Shown piece by piece: positions 1 through 10,460 of a DNA stretch of 64,000 bases. The translations under genes were made by a program, and so were the position numbers. Positions within the stretch are counted from its first letter, which is position 1. Every line of letters starts with the position of its first letter. Origin of the DNA: Apoderus coryli (taxonomy: Eukaryota > Arthropoda > Insecta > Coleoptera > Attelabidae); NCBI GenBank assembly GCA_911728435.2, contig OU452209.1, positions 10,274,869-10,338,868 on the forward strand. The letters are read 5' to 3'. Below the pieces are notes generated by a model, which had not been told where the DNA came from, did no database searches, and worked only from the letters and a program-made list of their open reading frames with translations.

Positions 1-516
1 TTGAATGACCGTTCCCACAAACATCGAAAACAAAATCGGTGCAATGACACAACCCTGCTTTACGCCAGTTGTTATTGGAAAGGGTTCTTCCGATCCGCTG
101 CTCCTTTAATTTGATCGTGAAGGAGTTGAAGTATCCGGATGAATTTCTGGGGACATCCGTTGAGCTTCAATATCCTCCACAGAGCCTCACGGTTAACAGA
201 GTCGAACGCCTGGACAAGGTCTATAAAAACCATGTATAAAGGACGATTTTGCTCCCATAAGTTCTTCTGTATTTGCCTGGCACTGAATATCATGTCGTCT
301 GTACCCCTGTTGGGTCTAAAACCAAATTGTGTTTCCGGCAAGCACCCTTCCGAGAGTGGGAGAAGACGATTGGACAAAATTATTGGAAGAACGTTTCCGG
401 CGAAGGAGAGGAGTGAGATACCACATACGGCCCTATCCCCTTTCTTAAATATAGTGACAATCGAGGCATCTCGCAGTTCAGCAGGCACGGTTTCGGTGTT
501 CCATATTTTGGTTATT
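1..516 (-). mobile_element. LINE-A copy 1, 3' part (RT fragment), cut by the window edge
   Basis: Minus-strand non-LTR retrotransposon. Positions 488-72 encode RT fingers/palm: a GISLLS-like motif, ETQFGFRPNRGTDD, and the catalytic A-box FIDLVQAFDSVNREALW. The frame is damaged: the second copy (25483-28500) has extra residues after VCG that are missing here. The element reads off the left edge; position 1 corresponds to about 26534 in copy 2. At 516 it is interrupted by an RTE LINE and resumes at 7028, with TTTTGGTTATT (506-516 and 7028-7038) as an 11-bp target-site duplication. Copy 2 shows the uninterrupted join. The clade is not certain; copy 2 carries a C-terminal C2H2-like finger. Confidence 0.85.
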
Positions 517-1876
517 CTTCTTATTGTTCTTGTTCTTGTTAACTGCTCTCCTGAATAAGGTACATGTGTTTACTCCAAACCACTCGCGCAATAAGTTCTT
601 AAGCCAAGAATGTCTTCTTCTCCCCGGTCCTCTTTTACCTTCTACTTTACCCTGGAGTATGTTCTGTAAGACTCTGTATTTCGTATTTCTCATGATGTGG
701 CCAAGATATTCTAGTTTGCGCTTTTTTATTTCATACATGATTTCCCTGTCTTTGTCAAGTCTTTCCAGAACTGTGATGTTGCGCACTTTATCAGTCCAGG
801 GTATTCTCAGTAATCGTCTATAACACCACATTTCAAATGCCTCGATTTTTTTGGCAGAGCACGTGGTAAGTGTCCAAGCTGCCGATCCATATAGAAGAAC
901 CGAGAACACATAGCATCGAAGCAAACGCAGTCTTAGACTCAGGCTGAAGTTTTTGCAACTCAAAACTTTGCTCATTTTCCTGAATGCAGTTCTTGCCTGT
1001 TCTATTCTGGCTCTTATTTCAACGGAGTTATCACCTTTGCAAACAATGGTGGATCCTAGGTACTTATAACTGTCAACCTGTTGTAGACGTATTCCATTGG
1101 CTGTCAGGTTGGTCTTAGGGCTATTGTTTCTGCTTATTACCATCACCTTTGTCTTTTTGACATTTAGTCTTAATCCTGCATCCAGACTTCTTTGATTTAT
1201 GCTATCTATCAAAGACTGCAGTTCAACCTCACTAGTTGCTAACAACATTGTATCGTCTGCTTATCGCAAATTATTTATCACCTGTCCGTTCACAATAATG
1301 CCTTCAGTTTTTTCGTCAAGGGCCTCCTTAAAAATCTTCTCAGAGTATAAATTGAAGAGAATCGGTGATAATATGCAGCCCTGTCTTACGCCCTTTTTTA
1401 TCTCTATGCCTTCACTGCTGCTATTTCCTACTTTGATGGATGCTGTTTGTTCCCAGTACAGGTTCTCAATAATTCGTATGTCTGTGCTGTCAAGACCAAT
1501 ATTTGTCAGAATGGTAATAAGCTTTTCGTGTTTCACGCAATCGAATGCCTTCTCGTAGTCGATAAAGCATGCGTATACGTCCACTGAGATATCTAGGCAT
1601 CTTTGCACTAGCACATGCATCCCCATCAGAGCTTCCCTTGTGCCAAGGCCGTTGCGAAATCCGAATTGCGTCTCACCGATCCGGTCTTCGCATTTCTTAT
1701 AGATTCTCGCATGGATGATCTTCAAGAACACTTTCAGTGTGTGACTCATTAGTGCAATCGTCCTGTAGTCGTTATGAGACTTGGGGCTGCTTTTCTTTGG
1801 AAGGGGGATAATAGTAGATCTGAGCCAGTCTTTAGGAATTGTTCCAGTGATATATATTAGGTTGAATAGTTCTACC
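517..1876 (-). pseudogene. RTE reverse transcriptase, C-terminal half, with a stop in the YADD box
   Basis: Encodes RT motifs in order: IPLPKK, DYRTIALMSHTLKVF, ETQFGFRNGLGT, A-box FIDYEKAFDCV, GVRQGCILSPILFN, then the catalytic box, thumb (YKYLGSTIV) and the RTE-typical tail with LLYGSAAWTL, AFEMWCYRRLLRIPWTD and KRGPGRRR. At 1263-1261 the tyrosine codon of YADD has become TAA, leaving stop-A-D-D in the same frame; the frame is open on either side. RTs of this clade copy element RNA at the target site. The single nonsense change in the catalytic motif makes this copy dead. The 3' coding end runs into the simple-sequence tail near 540. Confidence 0.88.
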
Positions 1877-1881
1877 AAAAC

Positions 1882-2062
1882 TGTTCTGTCAGTCTGTATA
1901 TTTAAAACAGCTGGCAACCCCGCTCATGTAATGAGGTTGTTGTTGTACAAGATGGCCGTTAGCGAGAAGATGGCGAAATTATTATATCAATAAAGCTAAC
2001 AGTTATTCAGTACTATTAAATCGTGTTTAACTACAAGAACCCAAATAACTAATAACAGAACA
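1882..2062 (+). repeat. 5' LTR of the Ty3/Gypsy element
   Basis: 181 bp, TG...CA bounded, opening TGTTCTGTCAGTC and ending AATAACAGAACA. A TATA-like TATATTTAAAA occurs near 1896-1906 and an AATAAA polyadenylation signal near 1989. Matches 6203-6383 with a single mismatch. Confidence 0.95.
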
Positions 2063-2079
2063 TGGTGGCAGCGCGGGTG
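2063..2079 (+). promoter_or_regulatory. candidate tRNA primer-binding site
   Basis: Begins immediately after the 5' LTR with TGG, followed by TGGCAGCGCGGGTG, as expected for pairing to a tRNA 3' CCA end. Which tRNA primes cannot be decided here. Confidence 0.55.
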
Positions 2080-2172
2080 TAGTTATATTAAAAGTAATTT
2101 GTTCATTTTCAAGTAAAATAATAACAAACAAAAAAAATTTCGTTGAAATCACACGAAAATAAAATTGTTAAC

Positions 2173-5100
2173 ATGGAGACCACTCCTAGCACACCAATCA
2201 ATGTTACACCGCCCGATAAATTTAATTTTGGCACTCCAAATTACTGGCCTCAATGGAGGAAAAGGTTTGAAAGATTTATGGCAGTGTCTGGTCAAAATAG
2301 TAAAACTGACTCTGATAAAATTAACCTGCTCATATATGTAATGGGAGAAGAGTCTGAGGAGATATTATTACAATGGTCCAGAGTACCAGAGACGTATGCG
2401 GAAACCCTAAATAGTTTCGAAAATTATTTTATACCAAGACGTAATGTTATATTTGAAAGATTCAAGTTTAACTCTAGAGTGCAACGACAGGGAGAACACA
2501 TTGAAGTTTTTATTAAAAGCTTACATTCCCTAGCAGAAAGCTGTGACTACGGACAGCTAAAAGAAGAATTAATAAGGGACCGGATTGTTGTAGGTATGTT
2601 GGATACAAAAACTAGCGAACGTTTGCAGTTACAAGCAAATCTAACCCTAAGCGACTGTATCTTGGCGGCTAAACAAGCCGAGATTCAAGCAGACCAAAGC
2701 AGGGAACTTCGAAGTGAAGCGAGACAGGTTGCAAAGGTTGGGGCAGACTTCAAGTCCAACACTGCAAGTTCTACGAAGACGCATCGTGAATTTATTAAAG
2801 ACAAGACTACCATCGTTCCTCGAACAAAATGTGTTTTTTGCGGACTGCAGCAGCACAGTAGGGAAAAGTGTCCAGCCAACCAGTCTACATGCAGGAAATG
2901 CGAGAAGAGAGGACATTGGGCAGCAGTGTGCAGGAACAGTGGAAACTTTAATAATAAGGTCAGATTAATTCAGAATGATAATGATGACTTTGAAAGGTAT
3001 GAAAGTAATCCTGATTTTGATTATGTAGGTTCTATATATGTTAGAAATATAAATTCACAAGAATGGCTTATATCTTTGTATATTAGTGAACTAAATAAGG
3101 TAGTTGAATTTTTAGTAGACACAGGGGCAGATATCTCTTGTATCCCCAGTCATTTCATTGATCAAAGCTTAGTTCAAATGTTAAATGCATCTTCTAAAAG
3201 GGTCACAGGTCCGTCTGGACAGAAGTTAGAAATTGTGGGTACTTTACCAGTTGCTTTAGAATTTAACAAAATTTATTATGAAACAGAATTATATGTTATA
3301 AAAGATTTAACAAAACCTATACTAGGTAGAGAGGCTATCACTAGTTTGAAAATTTTACAATTTAATAACATACATATAGTTAGTAACGATGATATGGTTT
3401 CAGTTAAGGAACGGATGATTAAGCAATACCCTAAATTATTTAGGGATGTTGGTACATTTCAAACCGAAATGATGATTAAAATTAGACAAGAAGTAAAACC
3501 TTATATACAGTCAGTACCTCGTATCGTTCCTATTCCTTTACTAAAACCATTGAAAGAAGAACTAGATCGACTATTAAAATTGGACATAATCGAGTCTGTT
3601 GATTACTTTACTCCATGGGTAAGTCCAATTGTGGTAGTAAATAAAAATTCTAAAGTAAGATTGTGTGTTGATTACACACATCTTAATAAAGCTGTTTTAC
3701 GTTCTTACTTTCCTATCAATAAAGTCGAGAGTTTGTTGGCTCAAATTAAAGATAGTAAATACTTTTCTAAACTTGATACCGCTTCTGGGTTTTATCAAAT
3801 CCGTCTCGATAAAGAATGTCAGAATTTAACCACATTTATCACTCCTTTTGGGCGTTTTCTTTTCAAACGTTTACCATTTGGCATCACATGTGCGCCAGAA
3901 TATTTTTCAATACTGCTCAATAAAATTCTTTCGGGAATTGAGGGAGTTATTAGTCATATAGATGACATCCTTATTTTTGCTTCTACTTTAAAGGAACACA
4001 ATAAGATATTAAATTTAGTTTTATCTCGGTTAGAAGCTGAAGGTATTACCTTGAACAAAGAAAAATGTATATTTGGTGTACAAAAACTTACCTTCCTGGG
4101 ACACGAAATTACAGATAGGGGGGTAGCAGTGGATCCAGAGAGAATTTCTGCAATTTCTAGTTTTCCTGAGCCTTCGAATAAAACCGAAGTGTTACAGTTT
4201 TTAGGAATGATTAATTTTTCAAGCCGATTTATCCCTAATAGATCAGAAGTTTTAGAACCCCTTACTTCATTGTTAAAGAAAAATGTAATATTTTTCTGGG
4301 GTGTTTCTCAAAAGCAAGCATTTTCAAAAGTTAAAGACTTGTTAAAAAATAGTCCATGTTTGGCACATTATAACCCCACCAAACAAATATTTATCTCAGC
4401 AGATGCATCGTCTTTCGGTATGGGTGCGTGCCTGATACAATCGCAAAATGACAAAAAAGAGGTTGTTGCATACGCTTCCCGTTTGCTTTCTCCGACCGAG
4501 AAAAGATATGCACAGATAGAGCGCGAAGCAGCAGCTTTAACGTGGGCAGCCGATAAATTTCGAGAGTACATTACAGGCGTTAAAGTGCTTTTTGAAACGG
4601 ATCACAAACCTTTAATACAAGTACTTCAAACTAAACCCATTGATGAACTTACACCTAGGCTACAGCGTTTCCGAATTAGATTGATGAGATTCGATTATGA
4701 AATTTACTATTCACCGGGAAAAGATTTAGTAATTGCCGATGCTTTGTCCCGTAATTTTTCACAAAATTCTATTAATCCGGAGGACGAAGAATTAACTATG
4801 GAAGTAGAAGCTCATGTTAGTTTCATAATACAGTCTATTCAAGTTAAAAGCTATTTCACTGACAAACTTAAAGCTGAACAATCTATAGATCCTATATGCG
4901 TCAAATTAAAAGATCTTTATTTCTCAGGGTGGCCCGATAAACAAAAAATCGACACAGAACTATTACCATACTATACCTATAGATTCGAGATATCATATTC
5001 AAATGGACTTTTGCTAAGAAATTCCCGTATTATAGTTCCTAAATCATTACAGAAACAGGTTATGGAATTTCTTCACCAAGGACATTTAGGAATAGTTAAA

Positions 5101-6177
5101 TGTCGTTCCAGAGCGAAAGCGTCTGTATGGTGGTTAGGTCTGTCTGTACAAATAGAGAACATAGTTCGAAACTGTCCTCAATGTATTGAACACAGAACCA
5201 ACCACACTGAACCCTTCATCAAGGATAAATTCCCTGATAGGCCGTGGCAAAAGATAGCCTTGGATTTGTTTAAAACCGACACTTGGTGGCTTATTGTTAC
5301 GGACTATTATTCGAGGTTTTTCGAAATTTTCAAATTGAATAATATGACCGAAGTTGTAATTATAACTAAACTAAAAGAACTTTTCAGCCGATACGGCATT
5401 CCCGACATTGTGCGTTCCGACAATGGTCCACAGTTTCAGTCAGGATTCAAAAATTTTGCACATCAATACGATTTTCAACACATAACTAGTAGTCCATACT
5501 TTCCTCAATCCAATGGGTGTATCGAGGCTGCTGTAAAAATCGCTAAGAACCTGATATATAAAAACGAAGACATTTATTTGGCACTTTTAGCCTATAGAAC
5601 GACCCCTCTCCAAAATGGTTTTTCTCCATCAGAACTTTTAATGGGCAGGAAGTTGAGGTCTCATTTACCAATAGTTCCTGAATTGTTAAATAAACCGGTA
5701 AATTCCGACTTGGTTTTCGAAAGGGAGAGTAAGGCTAAAGAAAAATCAGCACATAATTTTAATAAAAAACATGGAGCAAAGAAATTGACAGACTTAGTTA
5801 TAGGGGATAGTGTTTGGGTAATAGACCTAAGAGTCTATGGTAAGGTAATATCAATTTCCGATGAACCTCGATCGTTTATTATCGAGACCGATTTTGGCAA
5901 CTATAGACGGAATCGTCATCATCTAATACCTGCTCCATATCACATATCACCTAAATTTACTCCAGCACTATCACTCCCGGAAACGGCAATATCTAGAGAT
6001 AAGTTGTGCGAGTCCGAGCCTAACCTTAAACTTGATGTAAGTGAAGTGCCGAGTGAAACTAATCCTAGTGTTGTGAAAGAACCTGTTTATGAACGTTTAA
6101 CTCTAAATGAACCAATTAAAAGACCTATGCGAAGTGCAAGAAAGCCGTCGTACCTAAACGATTACTTATTAACCTAA
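2173..6177 (+). CDS. gag-pol: Gag-Pol polyprotein of the Ty3/Gypsy (Mag-like) element
   Basis: Single 1334-codon frame. The first ATG is at 2173; the frame is open further upstream but without ATG. Gag has two CX2CX4HX4C zinc knuckles at about residues 220-253. The aspartic protease has FLVDTGADIS at about 312-321. RT has LCVDYTHLNKA (~497) and a catalytic HIDDILIF box, with I replacing the usual V. RNase H has SADASSFGMGA (~742) and ETDHKPL (~808). Integrase has an HHCC domain (H..H..CPQC, ~970-1005) and the catalytic D (ALDLFKTD), D (SDNGPQF, ~1083) and E (SNGCIEAA, ~1118). Gag and Pol in one frame without a frameshift suit Mag-type elements. No inactivating change is visible. Confidence 0.93.
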   Translation: METTPSTPINVTPPDKFNFGTPNYWPQWRKRFERFMAVSGQNSKTDSDKINLLIYVMGEESEEILLQWSRVPETYAETLNSFENYFIPRRNVIFERFKFNSRVQRQGEHIEVFIKSLHSLAESCDYGQLKEELIRDRIVVGMLDTKTSERLQLQANLTLSDCILAAKQAEIQADQSRELRSEARQVAKVGADFKSNTASSTKTHREFIKDKTTIVPRTKCVFCGLQQHSREKCPANQSTCRKCEKRGHWAAVCRNSGNFNNKVRLIQNDNDDFERYESNPDFDYVGSIYVRNINSQEWLISLYISELNKVVEFLVDTGADISCIPSHFIDQSLVQMLNASSKRVTGPSGQKLEIVGTLPVALEFNKIYYETELYVIKDLTKPILGREAITSLKILQFNNIHIVSNDDMVSVKERMIKQYPKLFRDVGTFQTEMMIKIRQEVKPYIQSVPRIVPIPLLKPLKEELDRLLKLDIIESVDYFTPWVSPIVVVNKNSKVRLCVDYTHLNKAVLRSYFPINKVESLLAQIKDSKYFSKLDTASGFYQIRLDKECQNLTTFITPFGRFLFKRLPFGITCAPEYFSILLNKILSGIEGVISHIDDILIFASTLKEHNKILNLVLSRLEAEGITLNKEKCIFGVQKLTFLGHEITDRGVAVDPERISAISSFPEPSNKTEVLQFLGMINFSSRFIPNRSEVLEPLTSLLKKNVIFFWGVSQKQAFSKVKDLLKNSPCLAHYNPTKQIFISADASSFGMGACLIQSQNDKKEVVAYASRLLSPTEKRYAQIEREAAALTWAADKFREYITGVKVLFETDHKPLIQVLQTKPIDELTPRLQRFRIRLMRFDYEIYYSPGKDLVIADALSRNFSQNSINPEDEELTMEVEAHVSFIIQSIQVKSYFTDKLKAEQSIDPICVKLKDLYFSGWPDKQKIDTELLPYYTYRFEISYSNGLLLRNSRIIVPKSLQKQVMEFLHQGHLGIVKCRSRAKASVWWLGLSVQIENIVRNCPQCIEHRTNHTEPFIKDKFPDRPWQKIALDLFKTDTWWLIVTDYYSRFFEIFKLNNMTEVVIITKLKELFSRYGIPDIVRSDNGPQFQSGFKNFAHQYDFQHITSSPYFPQSNGCIEAAVKIAKNLIYKNEDIYLALLAYRTTPLQNGFSPSELLMGRKLRSHLPIVPELLNKPVNSDLVFERESKAKEKSAHNFNKKHGAKKLTDLVIGDSVWVIDLRVYGKVISISDEPRSFIIETDFGNYRRNRHHLIPAPYHISPKFTPALSLPETAISRDKLCESEPNLKLDVSEVPSETNPSVVKEPVYERLTLNEPIKRPMRSARKPSYLNDYLLT

Positions 6178-6189
6178 TTTATATTATCT

Positions 6190-6202
6190 TGAAAAAGGGG
6201 GA
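6190..6202 (+). promoter_or_regulatory. polypurine tract
   Basis: Purine run GAAAAAGGGGGA directly abutting the 3' LTR: the expected plus-strand primer of reverse transcription. Confidence 0.8.
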
Positions 6203-6383
6203 TGTTCTGTCAGTCTGTATATTTAAAACAGCTGGCAACCCCGCTCATGTAATGAGGTTGTTGTTGTACAAGATGGCCGTTAGCGAGTAGATGGCGAAAT
6301 TATTATATCAATAAAGCTAACAGTTATTCAGTACTATTAAATCGTGTTTAACTACAAGAACCCAAATAACTAATAACAGAACA
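6203..6383 (+). repeat. 3' LTR of the Ty3/Gypsy element
   Basis: 181 bp, same ends as the 5' LTR, one base different (T at 6288). Followed by target-site duplicate AAAAC at 6384-6388. Confidence 0.95.
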
Positions 6384-7027
6384 AAAACATCCAATGCTTT
6401 TTGATCTTTAAGCAATTTAAGAATTTCTACCGGTATTTCGTCTGGCCCGGTCGCTTTTCTATTTTTAGTGTTTTTTAAAGCGTATTCAACTTCCTCCCTA
6501 ATAATGACAGGACCTTCAGCTTTATTTTTATCTGTGGTAATCATGCCCCTGTCATCATGGTACAGAGTAGATATATAATCTTTCCAGCTCTTCAGTTTTT
6601 CTACAGGATCGAATATGATTTGTCCATCGGAGTCACACAGATTGCCAGTATGTTGTTTCCTGTAAGTTCCCGCAGCTTCTTTAACTTTCTTATGTAAATT
6701 GAATGTGTCGTGCTTTGCTTGTAGCTGTTCTATTTCTTTGCACTCTTCATCTAAAAACTTTGCCTTGGTTTCTCTAATTTTTTTCCGTATTGTTCTATGT
6801 AGCTCGATGTATTTCTGTTTATTTCTTGTTTTTACCTTTCTTCTTTCATCCATCAATTGCAAGATTTCCTCTGTCATCCAGAGTTTTTGCTTCTTTTGTG
6901 TGGTATCTTTCAATTTGTTAGTAACATCTTGAAATGTCTTTTTAATATGCTGCCATTCATCCTCTGGTGTCACCATCGGTTTTGTTTTGTTACCTATGTT
7001 AGCGTTCAATTCTTGTATTATTTCTTC
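6384..7027 (-). pseudogene. RTE LINE, linker and N-terminal RT part
   Basis: Minus-strand frame from about 7009 down to the LTR insertion. It shows the endonuclease-RT linker typical of RTE: a lysine-rich stretch with LWMTEEILQLMDERRK and a basic helix, then SDGQIIFDP, LKSWKDYISTLYHDDRG, EVEYALKNTKNRKATGPDEIP and EILKLL. The frame then runs into the LTR at 6383, and its continuation resumes at 1876. The upstream endonuclease domain is absent because of 5' truncation at the TTTTGGTTATT junction. Confidence 0.88.
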
Positions 7028-7870
7028 TTTTGGTTATTAGAACATGAAAATGTTCCCATATCACAGGTTCTCTTTCTTTAAAAAGCTCAGGAGATATGCC
7101 ATCAGAGCCAGCTGATTTGTTGTTTTTAAGTTGTCAAATAGCTTTATCAACTTCTTGCAGAGAAGGTACATCTCCCAGATGTTGTTCTACGTGGGAACCG
7201 ATCGAGTGTTGCATTATGAACATTCGTGTCCCTGTTTAGTAGTTCCTGAAAATGTTCCTTCCACCGGGAACCAATTCACGTGCAATCGCTTAGAAGTCGA
7301 GAGCCATCCTTGGTGTAAGACTCTGTGCAGAGGGGCCGTAAATGGTCTTAGTGGCTTGGAAGAAGGTTCTGGTGTTGTTGCTGTCGGCTAGTTGTTGCAT
7401 TTTGATTGATTTAGCCGTGCACCAATGATTCTTCAGATATCGAGTTCTTCGTTGTACTTCAGACTTCGCCATTTGAAAGAGACGAGAGGAGAAAAAAAAA
7501 AAGAGGCGCTTTTCTCATGTTGAGTTGCGGACATTTTGCCAGGTGATGAATACTTTGCGCTTGTCTATTAGTCTTTATCTCTCTTCACCATTTTCGTCAA
7601 ACCAATCCTGATGTCTTCGTCGCATATAGCCTAGCGTCTCCTCACCAGCAGAGAGCACGGCGAATCTAAATAACGACCAGTGTTCTTCAGTAGCATCCGG
7701 ATATTCTTCCGGGAGCTTGTCCTGCAGGTTTTGTTGGAAACACAGTTTCGCTCGGTTGTCCTTTAGGCATTCGATGTTCAGCTTTCGCCTTAATTTCCTT
7801 CCCTATTGTTGTCGTTTTACATTGTAGAAGCCGTGTGTTCTTGATTTTTTTATATCTGATTCTTGGATAT
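7028..7870 (-). mobile_element. LINE-A copy 1, 5' part
   Basis: Continuation of LINE-A beyond the RTE insertion. Recognisable minus-strand peptides are MAKSEVQRRTRYLKNHW and DSNNTRTFFQATKTIYGPSAQ near 7472-7330, and FDEN-type linker sequence near 7600, all matched by 27630-28430 in copy 2. Frameshifts and stops are frequent, including an A-rich run at 7492-7502. No endonuclease domain: the element ends near 7870, where it meets backbone shared with copy 2. Confidence 0.8.
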
Positions 7871-8330
7871 TAGTCGAGTTTAATATGCGATCAGCGTGCT
7901 GTATTCCTGGAAGTAATTCCAATTATATTAGCGCTTTAAAACAAAAGAAAAGTGTTTTTTTATTTCCGGAATATGATAATTTAAAATAGAAATGGTTACA
8001 GATCTAATTTTAACCAGTCAAAGAAACATGTAATTATTCATAAAGGCCGATTTAATTGAAAGCTTTAAAGATCTTTTAAATTTAAGTAACATTAATGTCT
8101 CTAATAACTGGAATATTAAAAAATAAATAAAATTATGAACTCTATGTTACAAAATACGATTACAAAATAGTTTCCAACCGCTCACCTGCCGAGTATGTGC
8201 AGTAGACTGCTTTACTAACCGTATTGCAGTGTTGCCATTGTCTGGCTTGCTGCGGTAGAACCCTGGCTGTTGGTGAACCAGTATGACGTTTACGATAGAA
8301 TTTCCTACTTAAATATAAGCAAATTTTGTT
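7871..8330. other. non-coding backbone, partly shared with copy 2
   Basis: AT-rich sequence without coding signal. About 7871-7985 matches 28500-28600 in copy 2; roughly 250 bp after that (about 7990-8260) is missing from copy 2. No RNA gene or element boundary recognised. Confidence 0.5.
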
Positions 8331-8785
8331 TAAATTGATTTCCATGGTAGTATACAATCATAACCTCTTCACCAACTCGCCACCTCAGCCCAGATAAAGT
8401 AAGTCTGGGACCTCAGCATCAAATCCCCCAAAGACGCTTGTAAATTGACTGAGACCTAGTGCGTGTATCACAGTTGCACCATTCGGTCATCAGTTATCAC
8501 AGCCAGTGATTACCGCTGAAAACTGTAAAATCACAGCCAACTATAGGAAAAAATCTTTGGTAGTTTTAAAGCATACATTAAGTAAGTAGAAGCGTATGCG
8601 TGTCTGAGAAACCATAATGCTGGAACCGCGAAGAGTTCATGATTATATATTCCAAGGGGTCCAATTGCTATTGAACAAATAATTAATGGAATACGCTTGA
8701 AATTTATTATTTTAAATAAATAATTTAGAAGATATCTGTAAGAAAAATATGACAATTGTATAGTCACCAACATACAAATCCGTTT
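8330..8785 (+). repeat. dispersed repeat family R, diverged copy
   Basis: Family R is defined here by a pattern found eight times in the window: TATACAATCATA near one end, then a segment with ATTCCAAGGGGTCCAATTGC, then TTTAGAAGATATATGTAAG. This copy is nearly the same as 28685-29095 and clearly diverged from the six copies at 18.8, 21.7, 39.5, 42.2, 46.1 and 62.1 kb. No known family recognised. An 80-codon minus frame across it is retained in the duplicate copy but is probably not a gene. Confidence 0.7.
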
Positions 8786-8852
8786 TATAATGCATGATTG
8801 CCGTTCTAGCAGGGACTATTTTATTCATATCATTATTGAACAAAGAGAATGT

Positions 8853-9024
8853 TGTATCTCGAAAGCATATTTAATATTACACAACGATTATACACGATTC
8901 AATTCTCAGATATTCAAAATAACAAATAGGCACCAGTTTATTTGTTATTTTAAAAATGTGAGAATTGAGTCGTGTATAATCGTTCTGTAATATTAATATT
9001 TAATAAATATGCTTTCGAGATACA
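8853..9024. repeat. hairpin (foldback) MITE-like element
   Basis: Long imperfect palindrome. The left arm begins TGTATCTCGAAAGCATATTT and the right arm ends in its complement AAATATGCTTTCGAGATACA, around a short centre carrying AATAGGCACCAGTTTATT. The duplicate copy is at 29172-29339. Confidence 0.75.
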
Positions 9025-9037
9025 CGAATAAATTTCC

Positions 9038-10460
9038 TGTCACGTATCTGAACTTATTAAATCATGTCAGTCAGCAATCAACTTAATAAAATCCCTAAGT
9101 CACAAGCAATGGGGAGCTGATCGCATATCACTATTGAGAATCTACCAAAGCCTTATCAGATCAAAAATGGACTATGCTTGTATGGTCTACGCACCAGCAA
9201 AAAACTCATGCTTAAAGAAACTCGACGTACTACATAATAAGGCTTTAAGAATTATATTAGGGGCATATAGAACAAGTCCGACGGAGAGCTTACATTGTGA
9301 ATGCGGAGAAGCCAACCTAGCCAGAAGACGTCAGTACCTTAGCCTATCATACGCAGCAGCTATGTACACTAAAAGAGAAAATCCTACATATTCTAACGTT
9401 TTTTCAAATAGATTCAAAACAACATTTGAAACAAAACCCCACCTCGATCCTCCATATTACCATAGAGTCAACAAATACAAAACCTCATTAAGCATTGAAT
9501 TTCCACAATTATTACCCACAACCTTACCATCTACACCACCATGGATAATCCCTAACATTACAACCAACACCGACCTACAAAGATACGACAAAAATCATAC
9601 CAATCCAAAAATAATTAACAACGCTTTCAACGATATTTTGAAGAGATACGGAGAATATACTCAGGTCTATACGGATGCATCTAAATCGGCAGACGGCGTA
9701 GGCGTCGCATTCTATTCTCAAGATCGAAGCTGCTCATATAAAATTCCAGGTATGTGCTCTGTGTTCACTGGAGAACTATTTGCAATTTTGGAAGCACTTC
9801 GGTACATAGAAAACTTCCCAAACAAAAAATTTCTAATTATATCTGACAGTCTTACCGCAATACAGAGCCTAACAACAATATATTCTACGAATAATTATCC
9901 GCATAAAAGAAAAAATAAACAACATTTCCAAAAACAACATCGAAACAGCGATAATCTGGGTACCCTCACACGTTGGAATCCAAGGGAACGAAGAAGCTGA
10001 TCGGTTAGCCAAAGCAGCGACTACACAAAACACAGTGCGAAATAATATTAAAACCCCACTAAGTGATTTTAAAAATTATATAAAATATAAAATAAAAGAG
10101 CAGTGGCAAAGTGAGTGGAACCTGTCAACCTCAAAGTTATCCAAAATAAAAAAATCAGTGAATCCATGGACTCAAATCTCAAGTAAACGTAAAGAACAAG
10201 TAATAGTGACACGTCTAAGAATAGGACACACAAATTTAACACACCAACATCTCCTAAACAAATCTCCACAACCTACGTGCAATACATGTAATATCGGTAT
10301 GTCCGTAAAGCATTTCCTAGTGGAATGTCCACAGTTTTCTGATTTGCGTATAAAATACGATATACCTTTAGAGTTAGAAAAAACACTTAATGATGAACCT
10401 ACAACTATACATAAATTAATTAAGTTCCTTACAGAAACCGACCTGATTCAGAAAATTTAA
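9038..10460 (+). pseudogene. I-like LINE ORF2 C-terminus: RT tail, RNase H, zinc knuckle
   Basis: The frame is open from the truncation point. RT thumb/tail: IYQSLIRSKMDYACMVYA, ALRIILGAYRTSPTESL and ARRRQYLSLSYAAAMY. RNase H follows with YTDASKS (D), FTGELFAILEAL (E), IISDSLTAIQSL (D) and, in another frame, VPSHVGIQGNEEADRLAKAA. A frameshift near 9905-9925 separates the third and fourth RNase H motifs. The 3' frame (10035-10460) ends with the CX2CX7-8HX4C-type knuckle CNTCNIGMSVKHFLVECP. RNase H plus C-terminal knuckle suit the I/R1 group. Inactive because of truncation and frameshift. Confidence 0.88.

Larger units (their letters stand above)
1882..6383 (+). mobile_element. Ty3/Gypsy LTR retrotransposon (Mag-like), apparently complete
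   Basis: 4502-bp element with two 181-bp LTRs (1882-2062, 6203-6383) beginning TG and ending CA. They differ at only one base that I can find (A at 1967, T at 6288). A 5-bp target-site duplication AAAAC lies at 1877-1881 and 6384-6388. A candidate primer-binding site starting TGG directly follows the 5' LTR, a polypurine tract precedes the 3' LTR, and one uninterrupted gag-pol frame lies between. It interrupts an RTE LINE, so it is the youngest layer of a three-level nest. All parts look intact, so it may be recently active. Confidence 0.95.
517..7027 (-). mobile_element. RTE-clade LINE, 5'-truncated, split by an LTR retrotransposon
   Basis: A minus-strand RTE-like element inserted in LINE-A. 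Its two halves, 7027-6384 and 1876-517, flank the LTR element at 1882-6383; removing that element with one 5-bp AAAAC target copy makes the RT reading frame continuous. The insert without the LTR element is about 2.0 kb, so the 5' endonuclease end is missing. The 3' end at 517 is a simple AAC/AAG-rich tail, usual for RTE. An 11-bp target-site duplication bounds it. Confidence 0.87.

Noticed and set aside
139..558. Plus-strand 139-codon frame over LINE-A
   Set aside because: Antisense shadow of the minus-strand RT, which has clear motifs.
8470..8500. Minus-strand CTGATGACC in family R as a hammerhead
   Set aside because: GAAA core and stems are absent.
8531..8773. 80-codon minus frame conserved in both duplicate copies as a small gene
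   Set aside because: Conservation follows from the recent duplication; distant R copies change frame and no motif is recognised.
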